DNA of 64,000 nucleotides. Origin: Epiperipatus broadwayi. Lineage: Eukaryota; Onychophora; Udeonychophora; Euonychophora; Peripatidae. The stretch covers positions 51,238 to 115,237 of the forward strand of contig JAQFVV010007280.1 of assembly GCA_028023455.1 (NCBI GenBank), given 5' to 3'. The notes beneath the pieces were generated by a model. It saw nothing but the letters and a program-made list of their open reading frames with translations, did not search any database and was not told the DNA's origin. The position numbers and the translations under genes were made by a program. The stretch's first letter is position 1. Each line of letters begins with the position of its first letter. Shown in pieces: positions 48,196 to 58,311 of this stretch.

Positions 48196-49152
48196 ATCAA
48201 ACATTTATCTCTATCATTTCTTATATTTAACTAATAATCTAATTTTAAAATAATATTCAGTTCAACCATAACATTTGACAACTATTTTTATATTTCACAA
48301 GTCTTATTTTATCATCACTGTAACACTATATATCACGTATCTTTAAAAGTTTAGAACTGCTACTAGCATAATCATGAATATATCATTTGCATGAATGTTA
48401 CTTATAAAATTATTTTTTGTTCTTAAATCTAAAGCAATAGCTAGATATTTCACCACATCTACTTCTACTACTACAATAACAAATTTTTATACTCTAGTCA
48501 CTTTCCCCCTTCAAATCATTCACCTAAAATATCTAACTATTTCATCTTTGAAAACAAATTTACTACATATATTATCTGGTTTATTCATAACGTTCACCTT
48601 CCAAATACTTATTTAAACAATATTTTAAAATTCTAATGACTACAATAATATTTACATTAGAATACACAATCTTGGAAAATAAGATGAAGATTTATGGATT
48701 TCCTTTCTATTATCAATCTCAAAAATACATCCATTTAGATACTCAAATGAAACATAATTCCTGAGCAGTTGCCCATACAATTATTTATTTTTGTATACAA
48801 TCCATGACCTTAAGAGTATAAAAATTACATACTTAATAATTTAACAAAATAAAAAAACTGAAAATGATTGTACTAAGTTAATAACAATAATTTAAAATTA
48901 AAAATATATGTGTGCATGCATTTTCTTGCAAATCGACTAAATTCCTTATTTAAAAATTTGCCCTAATTAATATGAAATAAGTATTTTAGTCGATATATAC
49001 AAATAAAATATCAACAATTACTATATAGAGATGCAAAATTTATTTCAAAATAGCCTAACAACTTATTGACAATGAAAGGCAAAAGGTAATGAATTATTTG
49101 AGGTTTAAACAGATGAAATTTAAAATTGATAATTTATAAAATTGAGAGAAAG
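48196..49152. other. Intron sequence, nothing recognised
   Basis: A+T-rich; the ORF at 48395-48616 is Thr/Ile-rich low complexity without a domain. Confidence 0.4.
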
Positions 49153-49272
49153 AAACATAACAGCATGTCAAGCATTGGTAGTCGAGAGGTCAGCGAAGCA
49201 GTTGTCCCGGGTTAGCGGGTTCGCTTCCCGAATGATGCTATGACACATGAGAAAAAAAAAACATAACAGCAT
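49153..49272 (+). repeat. tRNA-derived mini-SINE with 14-bp TSD
   Basis: The direct repeat AAACATAACAGCAT occurs at 49153-49166 and 49259-49272. The insert 49167-49258 holds TCAAGCATTGGTAGTCGAGA (A-box region), GGGTTCGCTTCCCG (B box), then GATGCTATGACACATG and an A tail. The tRNA-like core is 49172-49238, shorter than its relatives and with the anticodon arm rearranged. A clear TSD and A tail prove retroposition by a LINE-type machinery. Confidence 0.82.
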
Positions 49273-51164
49273 TAAGAAACAACAACAAAACACGTAATAA
49301 ATACTGTCTAGACAGCATAAAAACTAACTGATAGTTTAAATATTTAGTCTGACTATTATTTATGCAATAATTTTCTATAAATGCCAAAATAAAAGCGCAC
49401 ATCTAGAACTATCATAATTTTAAATTAGTACACGTATATTAAAACTATAAATCAAAATAATAAACCAGAAATTATCTGAAATTTTTTTTGTATAATTTAT
49501 GAATTACATGCAGTTATAAATAAGAGCAATTAAAGAGGGAAAAAATAAAAATATATAACATAATAACAATGTAAAAAATATAATTGCTACTAACATTAAT
49601 TAAATAATTAAAGAGAAATATATAAAAAAAAAAAAACAAGTAAGTTATTATTAACTTTTTATAAGTACAGTATTGCATATAATTTTCAAAATAGATTACT
49701 ATTATATCATGATAAAGAAAATGATTATTAATAAAAAAAAACATATAATTACTCAATTATACGTTACTAATTAGAAACAACAAACATCCTTTTATAATCT
49801 TGATGAATATAATTAATGTTAGTAGAAATTGATTAAAATATTATTTACAAAGTATGAATAATGATAAAAAAATTAATCAAATGCCTTTATTATTAGGAAT
49901 TAGTAAAATGTTTGAACTCCAAAAGTGTGTGTTTGAAATCCAAAAGTAGAAGATCTGACATATGAGGATTTTAAACTCAAAAGTCCACCATTATATCACT
50001 GCACCAAATCACACAGGGTGTATAATGTATTATTTAATAGAAACTAAAATTAATAGTAATTATATAGAAGGAAATTAATATCTGTTCATATAATGTTTTT
50101 GGAAATGTTATAAATCTCAATGCACTTACTTGTCAGTAAGAGTTTTGAAAGCTTAAGTGAATTATTTAAGCTTACAGTGTATCATACATCAACCTTTATT
50201 GACTGTCCTTATATCAGGGATTAAGTCTATTGTGTGCCTGATGTTATACTTGATAACTAAATTGTATAAATTTAGCTTAACCTTTCACAGAAAAAATAGT
50301 TTCATTTTTAATCAACTGTGATTAGATGTATATTAATTATGAATAAATGTAAATAGATAATCCCATAATTTAATAAATACTCATTGTAATCAATCTTTTA
50401 ATATAATGGGAATCAAAGATATACGTCTTCTTCATTAGTTACATTAAAAAAATAGTATTCAAAAATATATGTATATATAGTAATAAACCATCAGACATAG
50501 ACCCATATAATGCCTAGAAAAACTATTGCAATAGATTTTATGAAATTCTTTATTTAAACTTATTTTTTTTGCAATAATAAAAATAATATGTAAAGATACA
50601 AACCAATTAATAAACATTACATACATCTAGAATTCAATTTGTACAAGTTCTTATTGAAACTTGGCTAGAATTACCAAAATAAAATTTTATTCTATGAATA
50701 ATCCAATTTTTAAAGTTTATTTATTATATATACTACAAATGGCTCTGTGTCTCATTTTTGACTCTTCAATAATTATCTAGATCATTAATTTTGAAATTGT
50801 TCAAATGACCCTTGACCTCCCAAGCAAATGATCATACAATTACTTATTTTATTGCTTAATGAAATTTAATAGAAAATATGTTAAGATAATGACAAGCAAT
50901 AACGTGTAATCAAGAATTATTGCTTGGCCATTCCCTCAAGCTGATTTATCGTGTATATTAAGCACAAAGACATCCTGCTGAAGTGTAATTATTTTGAATA
51001 CATCTGTAATGACTGACTAAATATTTTTTTTAAAAAAGATCTACTTTTGATATATTAAATTTATTAGAACGTGCAAATGATAATAAAAGATATGTCATGA
51101 GATCTATAATATCTTTTTTGTAACAAACAACTTTTACAAATAAATTTAAAATAAAAAAGGATAC
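49273..51164. other. Intron sequence, nothing firm
   Basis: A+T-rich DNA. At 49960-50020 the minus strand reads GCAGTGATATAATGGTGGAC and a following AAATCC, faintly tRNA-like. The ORF at 49514-49756 is low-complexity Phe/Tyr/Ile-rich. Confidence 0.35.
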
Positions 51165-51256
51165 AACTCCAACAAGATGGAATTCTCTTAAACTTTTATA
51201 CTGGCCACCAGTTCGAAACCAACAAACTTTAGACTTTTCATCATGAGTAAACATAC
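51165..51256 (-). CDS. HECTD2: HECTD2-like exon F, HECT N-lobe
   Basis: This 92-bp exon starts with GT, completing a Gly codon split from exon G, then MFTHDEKSKVCWFRTGGQYK and a segment ending EFHLVGV. A donor at GTATCC leaves the frame in phase 0, so the junction reads HLVGV-LMGLAMYN, as expected for the family (FxLVGxLMGLA). An alternative donor three bases earlier (GTTGTA) would drop one residue. GTATCC is preferred because the residue count then matches the family. Confidence 0.9.
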
Positions 51257-51327
51257 CTTAAATAAAAGACATTATATAAATATATTTGACTATTTAATCA
51301 TAAGCAATATTTAGAAAGAAAGTTTAC

Positions 51328-51460
51328 CATATTCAGGCTTAAATATTCTCCTTGTGAGCAATAAAAACCATTCTTTTGTTAATCCTCCCATATCGAGTCC
51401 AGGTTCTCCTGCAAATGTCACCTTCAGCTTCTTTTTTAAATCTTGCTGTTTTCTAGCAAT
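51328..51460 (-). CDS. HECTD2: HECTD2-like exon G, start of HECT domain
   Basis: This 133-bp exon starts in phase 0 after acceptor atttatag and ends one base into a Gly codon before gtaaactttc. It encodes IARKQQDLKKKLKVTFAGEP, then GLDMGGLTKEWFLLLTRRIF and KPEYG. The LKV.F.GE.G.D.GGL..EWF.L...IF.P.YG block is the N-terminal hallmark of HECT domains. The intron to exon F is only 71 bp, in sharp contrast to all others. The preceding exon, expected to end in a VRR...DSL-like segment, was not found in 51461-64000. Confidence 0.94.
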
Positions 51461-51649
51461 CTATAAATAAATGTGTGTTTTTAGTAATATAATGATGAAA
51501 TAAAATTATATGCATAAATTCATTTTATTAATAACTATTTTTAAAAATATTTTTATTGTAATGTACTGGCAGTAATTTTTTTTATTAATTATTGTACACA
51601 GATAATAATGGCTGAAAGTTTGTTAAAAGTGATATTTTACAGGTAACTA

Positions 51650-52140
51650 ACTATGTGTTGAACTATTTCTATCATTTAGAGTTAAGTTTTAAATATCTTT
51701 AGAAAAATCCAAACTTTATTTAAATTTTCAAATACATTCAATTATTAATAGCAGCATGCAGGCTAGTATATAACACAATATTTTGAGTGTTATTATTTTA
51801 ACCTCTTCGACCTGCCCAGAGTCAGAACTAGCATAGAAATTGAAACAATGATCTTTAGATTCACAAATACTAAATTGAAAATGATGTTAATCAATAATTG
51901 ATTAAAGAATTATTCTAAAATCAGTATTCATGAATATAAAAGTCACTGGTTTGATTTCCATAATACTGATTAGGACATCAAGATCTGAAGAAATGAAGAG
52001 AATATCATTTGAAATATTGTGTTATATATTAATCTGTGTGCTCGCAGTTGAATGTATTTGAAAAGTTTAAATAAATTTTGAATTTTCTTTAAAAAAACAT
52101 TGACAATTAACTCTAGTTCATGAAAATAGTTCATCATATA
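51650..52140. repeat. Inverted dimer of PLE 3' region (dimer 3)
   Basis: The left half (51650-51890, minus) and right half (51890-52140, plus) are inverted versions of the same tail. Outer landmarks are TTGAACTATTTCTATCATTT and GAAAATAGTTCATCATATA. Inside are AAACTTTATTTAAATTTTC / GAAAAGTTTAAATAAATTTTG, the GAGAATATCATTTGAAATATTG block, and degenerate tRNA-like modules with CTGGTTTGATTTCC on plus. It lacks all coding sequence and is the most compact dimer. Confidence 0.75.
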
Positions 52141-52153
52141 GCATGGTTAATAC

Positions 52154-52681
52154 TAAACAGGCAAAACTCTCCATACAGTAGAGCCACCGTGTGCCAACCA
52201 GAGTAATCAATGGATGCCAAAAGGAGTTTTGCCTGTTAATAATAGTTATATGCTAGCATAAGAAATGGTGGTCATGAAATGTTTAGTGCTTTAACACCAA
52301 TCCTGCCTAATAGGATAGTGGTGGCTGTGGTTTTTAAAAAGCCAAAAACACCAAAATGTATGGGTGCTGAACTGAGTTCAGACCCATATGACTATATAAG
52401 CTATTGAGTTTAGATTGAAAATATTGTGTTTTCAATTCCACTCTCATAGTTTTGTAGTTAAGTAGAGATAAAAGGAGGCTGTTGGAGGGTTGCATTAGAT
52501 CCTAAGATCTAGGTGCAGTGCTCTCAGATCCAAGGCTCCTCACTGACAAAGGCTACAAGCCAGAAACTAGTCTGGGGATATTGGATGAGTAGGCACTAGA
52601 TGGGGATTTTATGCACAAGCCTTCTGGCATCCTTGATTACTCTGGTTGGCACAGGGCTGTATGGAGAGTTTTGCCTGTTTA
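52154..52681. repeat. Foldback MITE with TA target duplication
   Basis: The element 52156-52679 starts AACAGGCAAAACTCTCCATA and ends TATGGAGAGTTTTGCCTGTT, with TA on both outer sides (52154-52155 and 52680-52681), as for Tc1/mariner-type insertion. The left half is rearranged: an internal GGAGTTTTGCCTGTT at 52225-52239 is followed by a ~60-bp copy of the right flank (AATAATAGTTATATGC versus AATAACAGTTATGTGC), so the locus carries a partial local duplication. No coding sequence. Confidence 0.8.
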
Positions 52682-52971
52682 ATAACAGTTATGTGCAAGC
52701 ATAAGAGATGGTGATCATGTGATGTTTAATGGTTAATACTGATATAGAATTAAAATTTTTATTTAAGTATCTATCAAAAGAAGCAAGTTCAGTTAATTAT
52801 ATATTCAGATAATAAACTTATGACATTTCCTTCCACCACATTGCTTCAATTTTTTACATTAATATATTTTTTGATAATTTCTTCAGACTAGCTATTCTTT
52901 TTTCAATAATTAAAGCATAATATTTCATATTTTACCAAAATCACACTTTTCTTTATGTTTGCTGTAATATC

Positions 52972-53064
52972 ATATAAATACAATTTATCCAAACTTCAAA
53001 CACTTTTTAGTACAAATAAAGTTTGCTAAAAAGTGTTTGAAGTTTGGATAAATTGTATTTATAT
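52972..53064. repeat. Perfect 39-bp inverted repeat hairpin, 15-nt loop
   Basis: The arms 52972-53010 and 53026-53064 are exact reverse complements (for example TTTATCCAAACTTCAAACAC and GTGTTTGAAGTTTGGATAAA), separated by TACAAATAAAGTTTG. The lack of any mismatch in an old A+T-rich intron suggests recent origin or function. It could be a tiny foldback element or, if transcribed, a hairpin RNA precursor. Confidence 0.85.
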
Positions 53065-54124
53065 TTCATATTTTCTCTATATATTTCTAAAAACAACCAT
53101 AACTTTTTCCAGATAACATATTCTTGTTCTTTTTTTTTCACAAAAATTTACTAAGAAATTTTAATAATTATCATATAACTTTTTGTCATTATTTTTTTAT
53201 ATTTTTTTATTATAATTTCTTCATTATATTTTTAATTAATCATATTCGATTCTCATTCTTTTTTACACTACACTTTTCATATGAGCAATAATTTCAACTT
53301 CTTTTTTTTTCCAAAAATTCTCATATTCTATTATATATTCTCCATTCATTATCATCGTATTATAAATATGCTTATTTTGGATTTTTATCATAAGTCTTTT
53401 AAATTGCATTAATATTACTAATGCACTTTTCTTAAAATCAGAAACTTTTTTCAAGTTTTTTTTGCCTATTTCTTTACATTTTAACTGATGCAATTGACAA
53501 ATAATATTCCAGAAATTAATAATTATTATACAAGCTATTGTAGTAATAGTTAAAAAAAGATTTTTCCCCTCTCTGATTAATAATAATGGTATTTGAATGA
53601 TTCCATAGCTTCTGTGATTGTAAAAATGACAGATAAATTATACCAATAAATGAATTTAAAATTAAATAAAAATTATATATTATATATTTTTCATTAACAA
53701 ATTATAATTTTCTATTTCTGTTAAAGTTGATATCCAAAAAACATTATTTTTCAGCTACATGCCACTAGATTTTTGTATACATATACATAGCATAATTTAA
53801 AAAATATATATAATTATTTATACTTTATTTATTTTCATTCATTTAAAAGTTTTATGTATAAAATAAATATAAAATGATACAGCTTATATAGCAAAACAAT
53901 AATTAAAACAATATGCAAACTTCTATGTAAAAATAAAAAAATATTAGCATCCAAAATATATCAAAATATTATTTATGTAAATTAATATAAAATATTAAGA
54001 TTGCTATATTATTCTTATCAGCCATTGAAATGTCAAAATAAAGTATAGGAATGCAGGGCTATAGCTTCAAACTCTCTCATCTCCTCACTTTTTTATGCTA
54101 AACTGGTAAATCTCATCATTAACA
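53065..54124. other. Intron sequence, nothing recognised
   Basis: The minus frame 53493-53263 is Lys/Ile-rich (starting MHQLKCKEIGKKNL) without a recognisable domain and is probably chance in A+T-rich DNA. Confidence 0.4.
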
Positions 54125-54430
54125 TTTCAATAGTAAATAATAGATACAAATTTTGTTATATTAAATGCTTTTATTGAATGTGCACTAAAAAGAAATAAAA
54201 CAATTATTTCTTTAACCACAATTGGAGTTTTTAGATTTAATTTGAAATAAAAGCATAGGGGATCCAGAAATTAATTAAGTCAATCCCTAATTTTTTATAA
54301 CAAGGGATTGACTTAATTAATTTCTGGACCCCCCCCTCCATGCCTTTATTTCAAATTAAATTTAAAAACTCGAATTATGCATAGTCAATAAAAACATTTA
54401 ATATAAAAAAAAATTATCTACTATTTTTAC
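54125..54430. repeat. Foldback repeat with poly-C interruption
   Basis: The arms meet near 54295: the left has GATCCAGAAATTAATTAAGT and CAATCCCT, the right AGGGATTGACTTAATTAATT and TCTGGACC. The inverted similarity extends outward through TTTAATTTGAAATAAA and ATATTAAATG(C/T)TTTTATTGA. The right arm carries a 9-base C run (54329-54337) and the left arm a ~25-bp insertion. Probably a non-autonomous transposon; no target duplication confirmed. Confidence 0.7.
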
Positions 54431-54954
54431 GTTTTTAGTATTGGCACAGTAAATGAAAATGTAAACTATATTGTACTTTAAATTTTCTGGACACTTATAG
54501 TTCATATATATTGTAATGGTATATAAGATGTGTGTGCAAAGGAAAGTATAATCTCTCTGCTTAACAAAACAAAAAAAAATACATTCCCTCTACTATCACT
54601 TGGAGATGATGACACAACTTCCCAATAAAACACCAACAGGAATTCCCAACTGAAATATACATTTTTGCATTTAACTTATTGAGAGCAACTTTCCCAATTT
54701 AACTAAATTCATTAAACAGCAGCAACAACAACACAACAAAAAGAATTTTCCTTTTAAAAACAGTATGACATCCATTGGTCTACAAAACATATGCAATCCT
54801 TTTGTGAAAAAAAACCAACCATCATAGGATAATGTTTACCATCATTAAAGTTATATTAGTATCCTTCAAGTTATTTAGTAATGTTGAAATAGAATTCATG
54901 AGAATATAAAGATTAACAGGGACAGGTTTGAGTCAAAGCAATGCTGGTTATTTA
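54431..54954. other. Intron sequence, nothing recognised
   Basis: Unassigned sequence between the foldback and the integrase remnant. It may include the 3' untranslated part of the Gypsy relic, read on minus, but no LTR was recognised. Confidence 0.35.
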
Positions 54955-55204
54955 TGATACATTGGCCTGAGGCTCCAGTAAGTTCCTTTTAGCCTGTCTG
55001 ATGTACCAATCATATAGGCATTCACTCCAACCTTCTTCTCAATCTTGTACGATCCTTCATAGATAGTGAAAAACTTTTTATAATGATGTTCCTATGGGTG
55101 ACTAACATGAGGTGGGTATAAACCAATACTAAATCTCTGACTTTAAACTGACTGGTAAATCGTGGCCTCATGTTGAGCATCAAAATGTAATGGTACATAG
55201 GCAT
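54955..55204 (-). pseudogene. Ty3/Gypsy integrase C-terminus (second lineage)
   Basis: The minus strand reads RPRFTSQFKVRDLVLVYTHL near 55095-55165, then after a frame change KFFTIYEGSYKIEKKVGVNA and YMIGTSDRLKGTYWSLRPMY down to 54957. FKV.D.VLVY...KF...YEG.Y.I.KK.G.N.Y.I is the integrase C-terminal domain. It differs from the 35585-36190 fragment, so it comes from another Gypsy family. Only this end remains. Confidence 0.72.
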
Positions 55205-55489
55205 GTGTGCAATGATCCATCTTATTCAATGAAGGCTTTCTTATATCTCACAGATTTGGGATACAAAATGTAATGGCACATGGTATAAGTCCTAAAATTA
55301 ATATGTAATGAGATAGCTTTTTGAAATAATGTCTTAATAACCATATAAATTGGATTCAAAACATGTACAAAAGAATAGATTTAACCTTACATTCTCTTTC
55401 AACATTTCAAATACTTGCCTCTCAGGGATTTGTACAAAATAACTCATTAAGTCAAATAACTTTACTTTTGGGAAATATATGTATTCAAG

Positions 55490-56115
55490 CACGCATGCGT
55501 GTGTGGCACAGATGCAAAAGCAAATGCAATAGAATACAGAGATGACCTATTGAATTTAGGGTTCAGGCAATCCATTGTTGACAAAAATTTTTTACATTTA
55601 CAGAATAAACATCTTAACTCTCACATCACACAGGATAAACCCAGATTACTGCTTCCATATATATCCAATTTACACAAGAAATTGCATTCCATCCTTAACA
55701 ACAAATATCAGCTTTGTTTTCGAACCCCTCCAAATTTCTAACAATTTAATTAATAACACTAAAGACCAAACTCCACTTTTACAGACCCCCACACAGTATA
55801 TAATATTGCATGTTCCAACAATAATTGTAAAGGCACATATTATGGGGAAAGCAGAGCATCTTTGTCCACATGATTAGCACAACATAAATATTCATACAAT
55901 AGAGCTCGCAATGATCCTTCTACCTATTCAGTTTTCTATCAGCACCAGAGCACAAGTCACCACAAGTGCATTCCAGACAATCCCACAATCATGTGTAGAG
56001 AGAGATATGACCTCAAAAGAAAAATCAAAGAGGTTTTATTCATCTCACGAGACAACGATGCCATAAATAGGAAGGACACGTGCTTTGCTTTATCAAAAAT
56101 AAATGGAATTAACAT
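55490..56115 (+). pseudogene. Penelope-like C-terminal region (lineage B)
   Basis: The plus strand reads YRDDLLNLGFRQSIVDKNF, RLLLPYISNLHKKLHSILNN and KYQLCFRTPPNF to a stop at 55741. After a frame change it continues YNIACSNNNCKGTYYGESRA, a stop, LAQHKYSYNRARNDPSTYSV, HHKCIPDN and CRERYDLKRKIKEVLFISRD, ending CFALSKINGIN near 56120. C-x5-C-x-GTYYGES is a GIY-YIG nuclease with Tyr for Ile. The final R..LK.KI.E...I....D.IN segment is the usual end of PLE nucleases. The RT half is absent. Two or more disruptions. Confidence 0.75.
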
Positions 56116-56120
56116 ATTTG

Positions 56121-58311
56121 CATATTATTAAATGTATTAGCAAGCTATGATTATGAAGGCAAGATCCTTTGAAAGTGCTCAGCTAGTTTATTATTTTTAG
56201 TTAGCTATTTTGTATTAATAGCTTTTGGGAACAGTTGTGCCGCACACACACTCGTGCTTAAAATAACTCATGAAACATGATTTACCTGCTAAATATAAAA
56301 TATGAACACGTGAAATATTTTATTGAATTTATTTTATATTTTCCAATAACTAAGTATAGATAATTGAGGTAGCATGTCTAAATTTATTAATATGAGACAT
56401 GTTCTCAGGGAAAATAATTAAGCTAACACTGCCCAATGGCACAATGACTCTGGGTACTGCTAAGTGATTAAGAGGTAAAAGTATCACAAAGTTACTTTGT
56501 CAAAGAAGCTGTACATCTTTTATTTATGATTAAATATTTGTCTTTATTTTTTTGAATAGCAATAATAACAATACAATAAAGTATAACATATGTTTCCTTA
56601 TAAGTTTTTTTTTCAATTGACTTCAAGTCATTCAGATTCCTAATATTAGTTAACAAGATTTATTGGGATATGCTCGTGCTTGCATGAAGATTGTTTACTC
56701 TTTAAAATAAAGTAAAATGCAATAATATAATGAAAATATTATTAATAATATTCTATTGAAATCAGATAGTTTAAAATCATAAATACATTTTCAAAGACAA
56801 GGTCACATTAACCAAAAAAAATTAAATAAGTATTGATATTCTTCTCGCAATATGCAAGCCACATTTCTCTTTTTTACATATAAGCATAGGTATTCTAAAT
56901 TATGATCCCTTTTGAAATGTTAAGTATGGACTTCTGAAGTTAATCCCTTACAAGATCCTCAGTTATGGTCTAAGAGATTAAGATATTCAACTACATTACT
57001 TTTAATTTGGAGAGTTTATTATTATGTCATCATCAAACTACATTGATCCTAATATTTTTAAAGCAAGCCCTCGTGAGTGATAAAGGATTCCAAGTTATAT
57101 GTATATAACTATGCACATATCATGTAAAAAATATTAATGGAATAATTCACTCTTCAAACATATCTTCAGATTAAATAAATGCATCTCACATTTAAACTAT
57201 GTTATTTATCAAAGAAATTAATTGAACTGGAATGATAATAATAATATGTCTATATGTGTATATGTGATATTTATGAAGACAGATGTTAATAAATTAATCA
57301 TCAGCATTGATTAAATACTATATGTAAACCAGAGATGTATTGAATGTATTTGTTAAACAAACAAACAAAAAAATAAATGCTATCTAATGTAGTATTGTTT
57401 CATCAAGATAGATCAAAATTAAAATAAAATATGCACACTTTAATGAATTAAAAAAAATTATAATCAGATTGATTACCATTTAGTTTCTTTTTTTAATATA
57501 CTTCTCTTTGAAAATCAAGAGTTGTCTGAAACATTGATACTCCTCCTGTAAATTTCACTAACATGTCAGACAAACTCTAATGGAAAATGTGTGAATTTAG
57601 AACAATTTGAGGTTGATTTCTTTGAAGTATCATTTTATCCTAGTTAAGCTTAGACAAACTGATGGAAGATGACATTTTAGATGTTTTTATGTAATTTTTA
57701 AATTGACTTCTGGGATAAAAGTAGCTATTCAATTTCATAGTGATTTCTCATCAAAGGCATGCCTGTTGATGACAATTTCTTTTCTCCTACAGATGCTAAT
57801 TATTGGAGAAGACTACACAGGAGGAATTAAATTCCCTAAATAGCAACTTTTTCCTCTACTCAGTCATTCTTTAATAGAATTGACTCCAGATAAAGTTTTC
57901 AATTATGTTAGAAAAAAAAGTAATAGAATCAATGATAACAAAATTTGTTATTCCTCTTTTAATGGTGATTGACAATAATAATCCCTGGTTATTATGGCAT
58001 CTAGCCTACACTTCATTGTTAGCATCACTATTGATTTTCAAAAAAATCGTAATATTTTACAATGGTTAAAAAATGTATATATATGTTCCATGTAAATGTA
58101 ACAGTTTATTAAACAAATACATTTATAAGTCACAAATCCTTTTTAACATAAATATTTTTTACACATTTTTATATAATATATACATTAATATTTTCAAAGT
58201 GATTCACACAGTTACTTTATTCACTCTACATATTGTCACCATTATTGCCAAATTTCAGAATTATGAATAGGCATATATATACAACAAAAGATGATGAATA
58301 TATATATATAT
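56121..58311. other. Intron/upstream sequence, nothing recognised
   Basis: About 2.2 kb of A+T-rich DNA; no HECTD2 upstream exon, RNA gene or repeat was recognised. It ends in a TA microsatellite at 58299-58310 that borders the LTR-like array. Confidence 0.4.

Larger units (their letters stand above)
142..51460 (-). other. HECTD2: HECTD2-like HECT E3 ubiquitin ligase gene, 3'-half locus (7 exons seen)
   Basis: Seven minus-strand exons (51328-51460, 51165-51256, 43847-44008, 27238-27312, 18271-18358, 12353-12459, 142-257) each end at a GT donor or start at an AG acceptor and join with compatible phases into one open frame of about 257 codons. The protein runs collinearly from the start of the HECT N-lobe into the C-lobe. 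HECT ligases take ubiquitin from an E2 onto a cysteine and pass it to a substrate. Introns are 71, 7156, 16534, 8879, 5811 and 12095 bp, nearly all filled with repeats. The exon before 51460 and the exons after 142 were not found here, so the gene is partial at both ends. HECTD2 fits better than UBE3A from local wording such as LRPEEVE and RFPPCCYRKLLSPP, compared from memory. Confidence 0.9.

Noticed and set aside
53263-53493. Lys-rich minus-strand ORF
   Set aside because: The composition is that of poly-A/T-rich DNA and there is no homology by eye; not supported as a gene.
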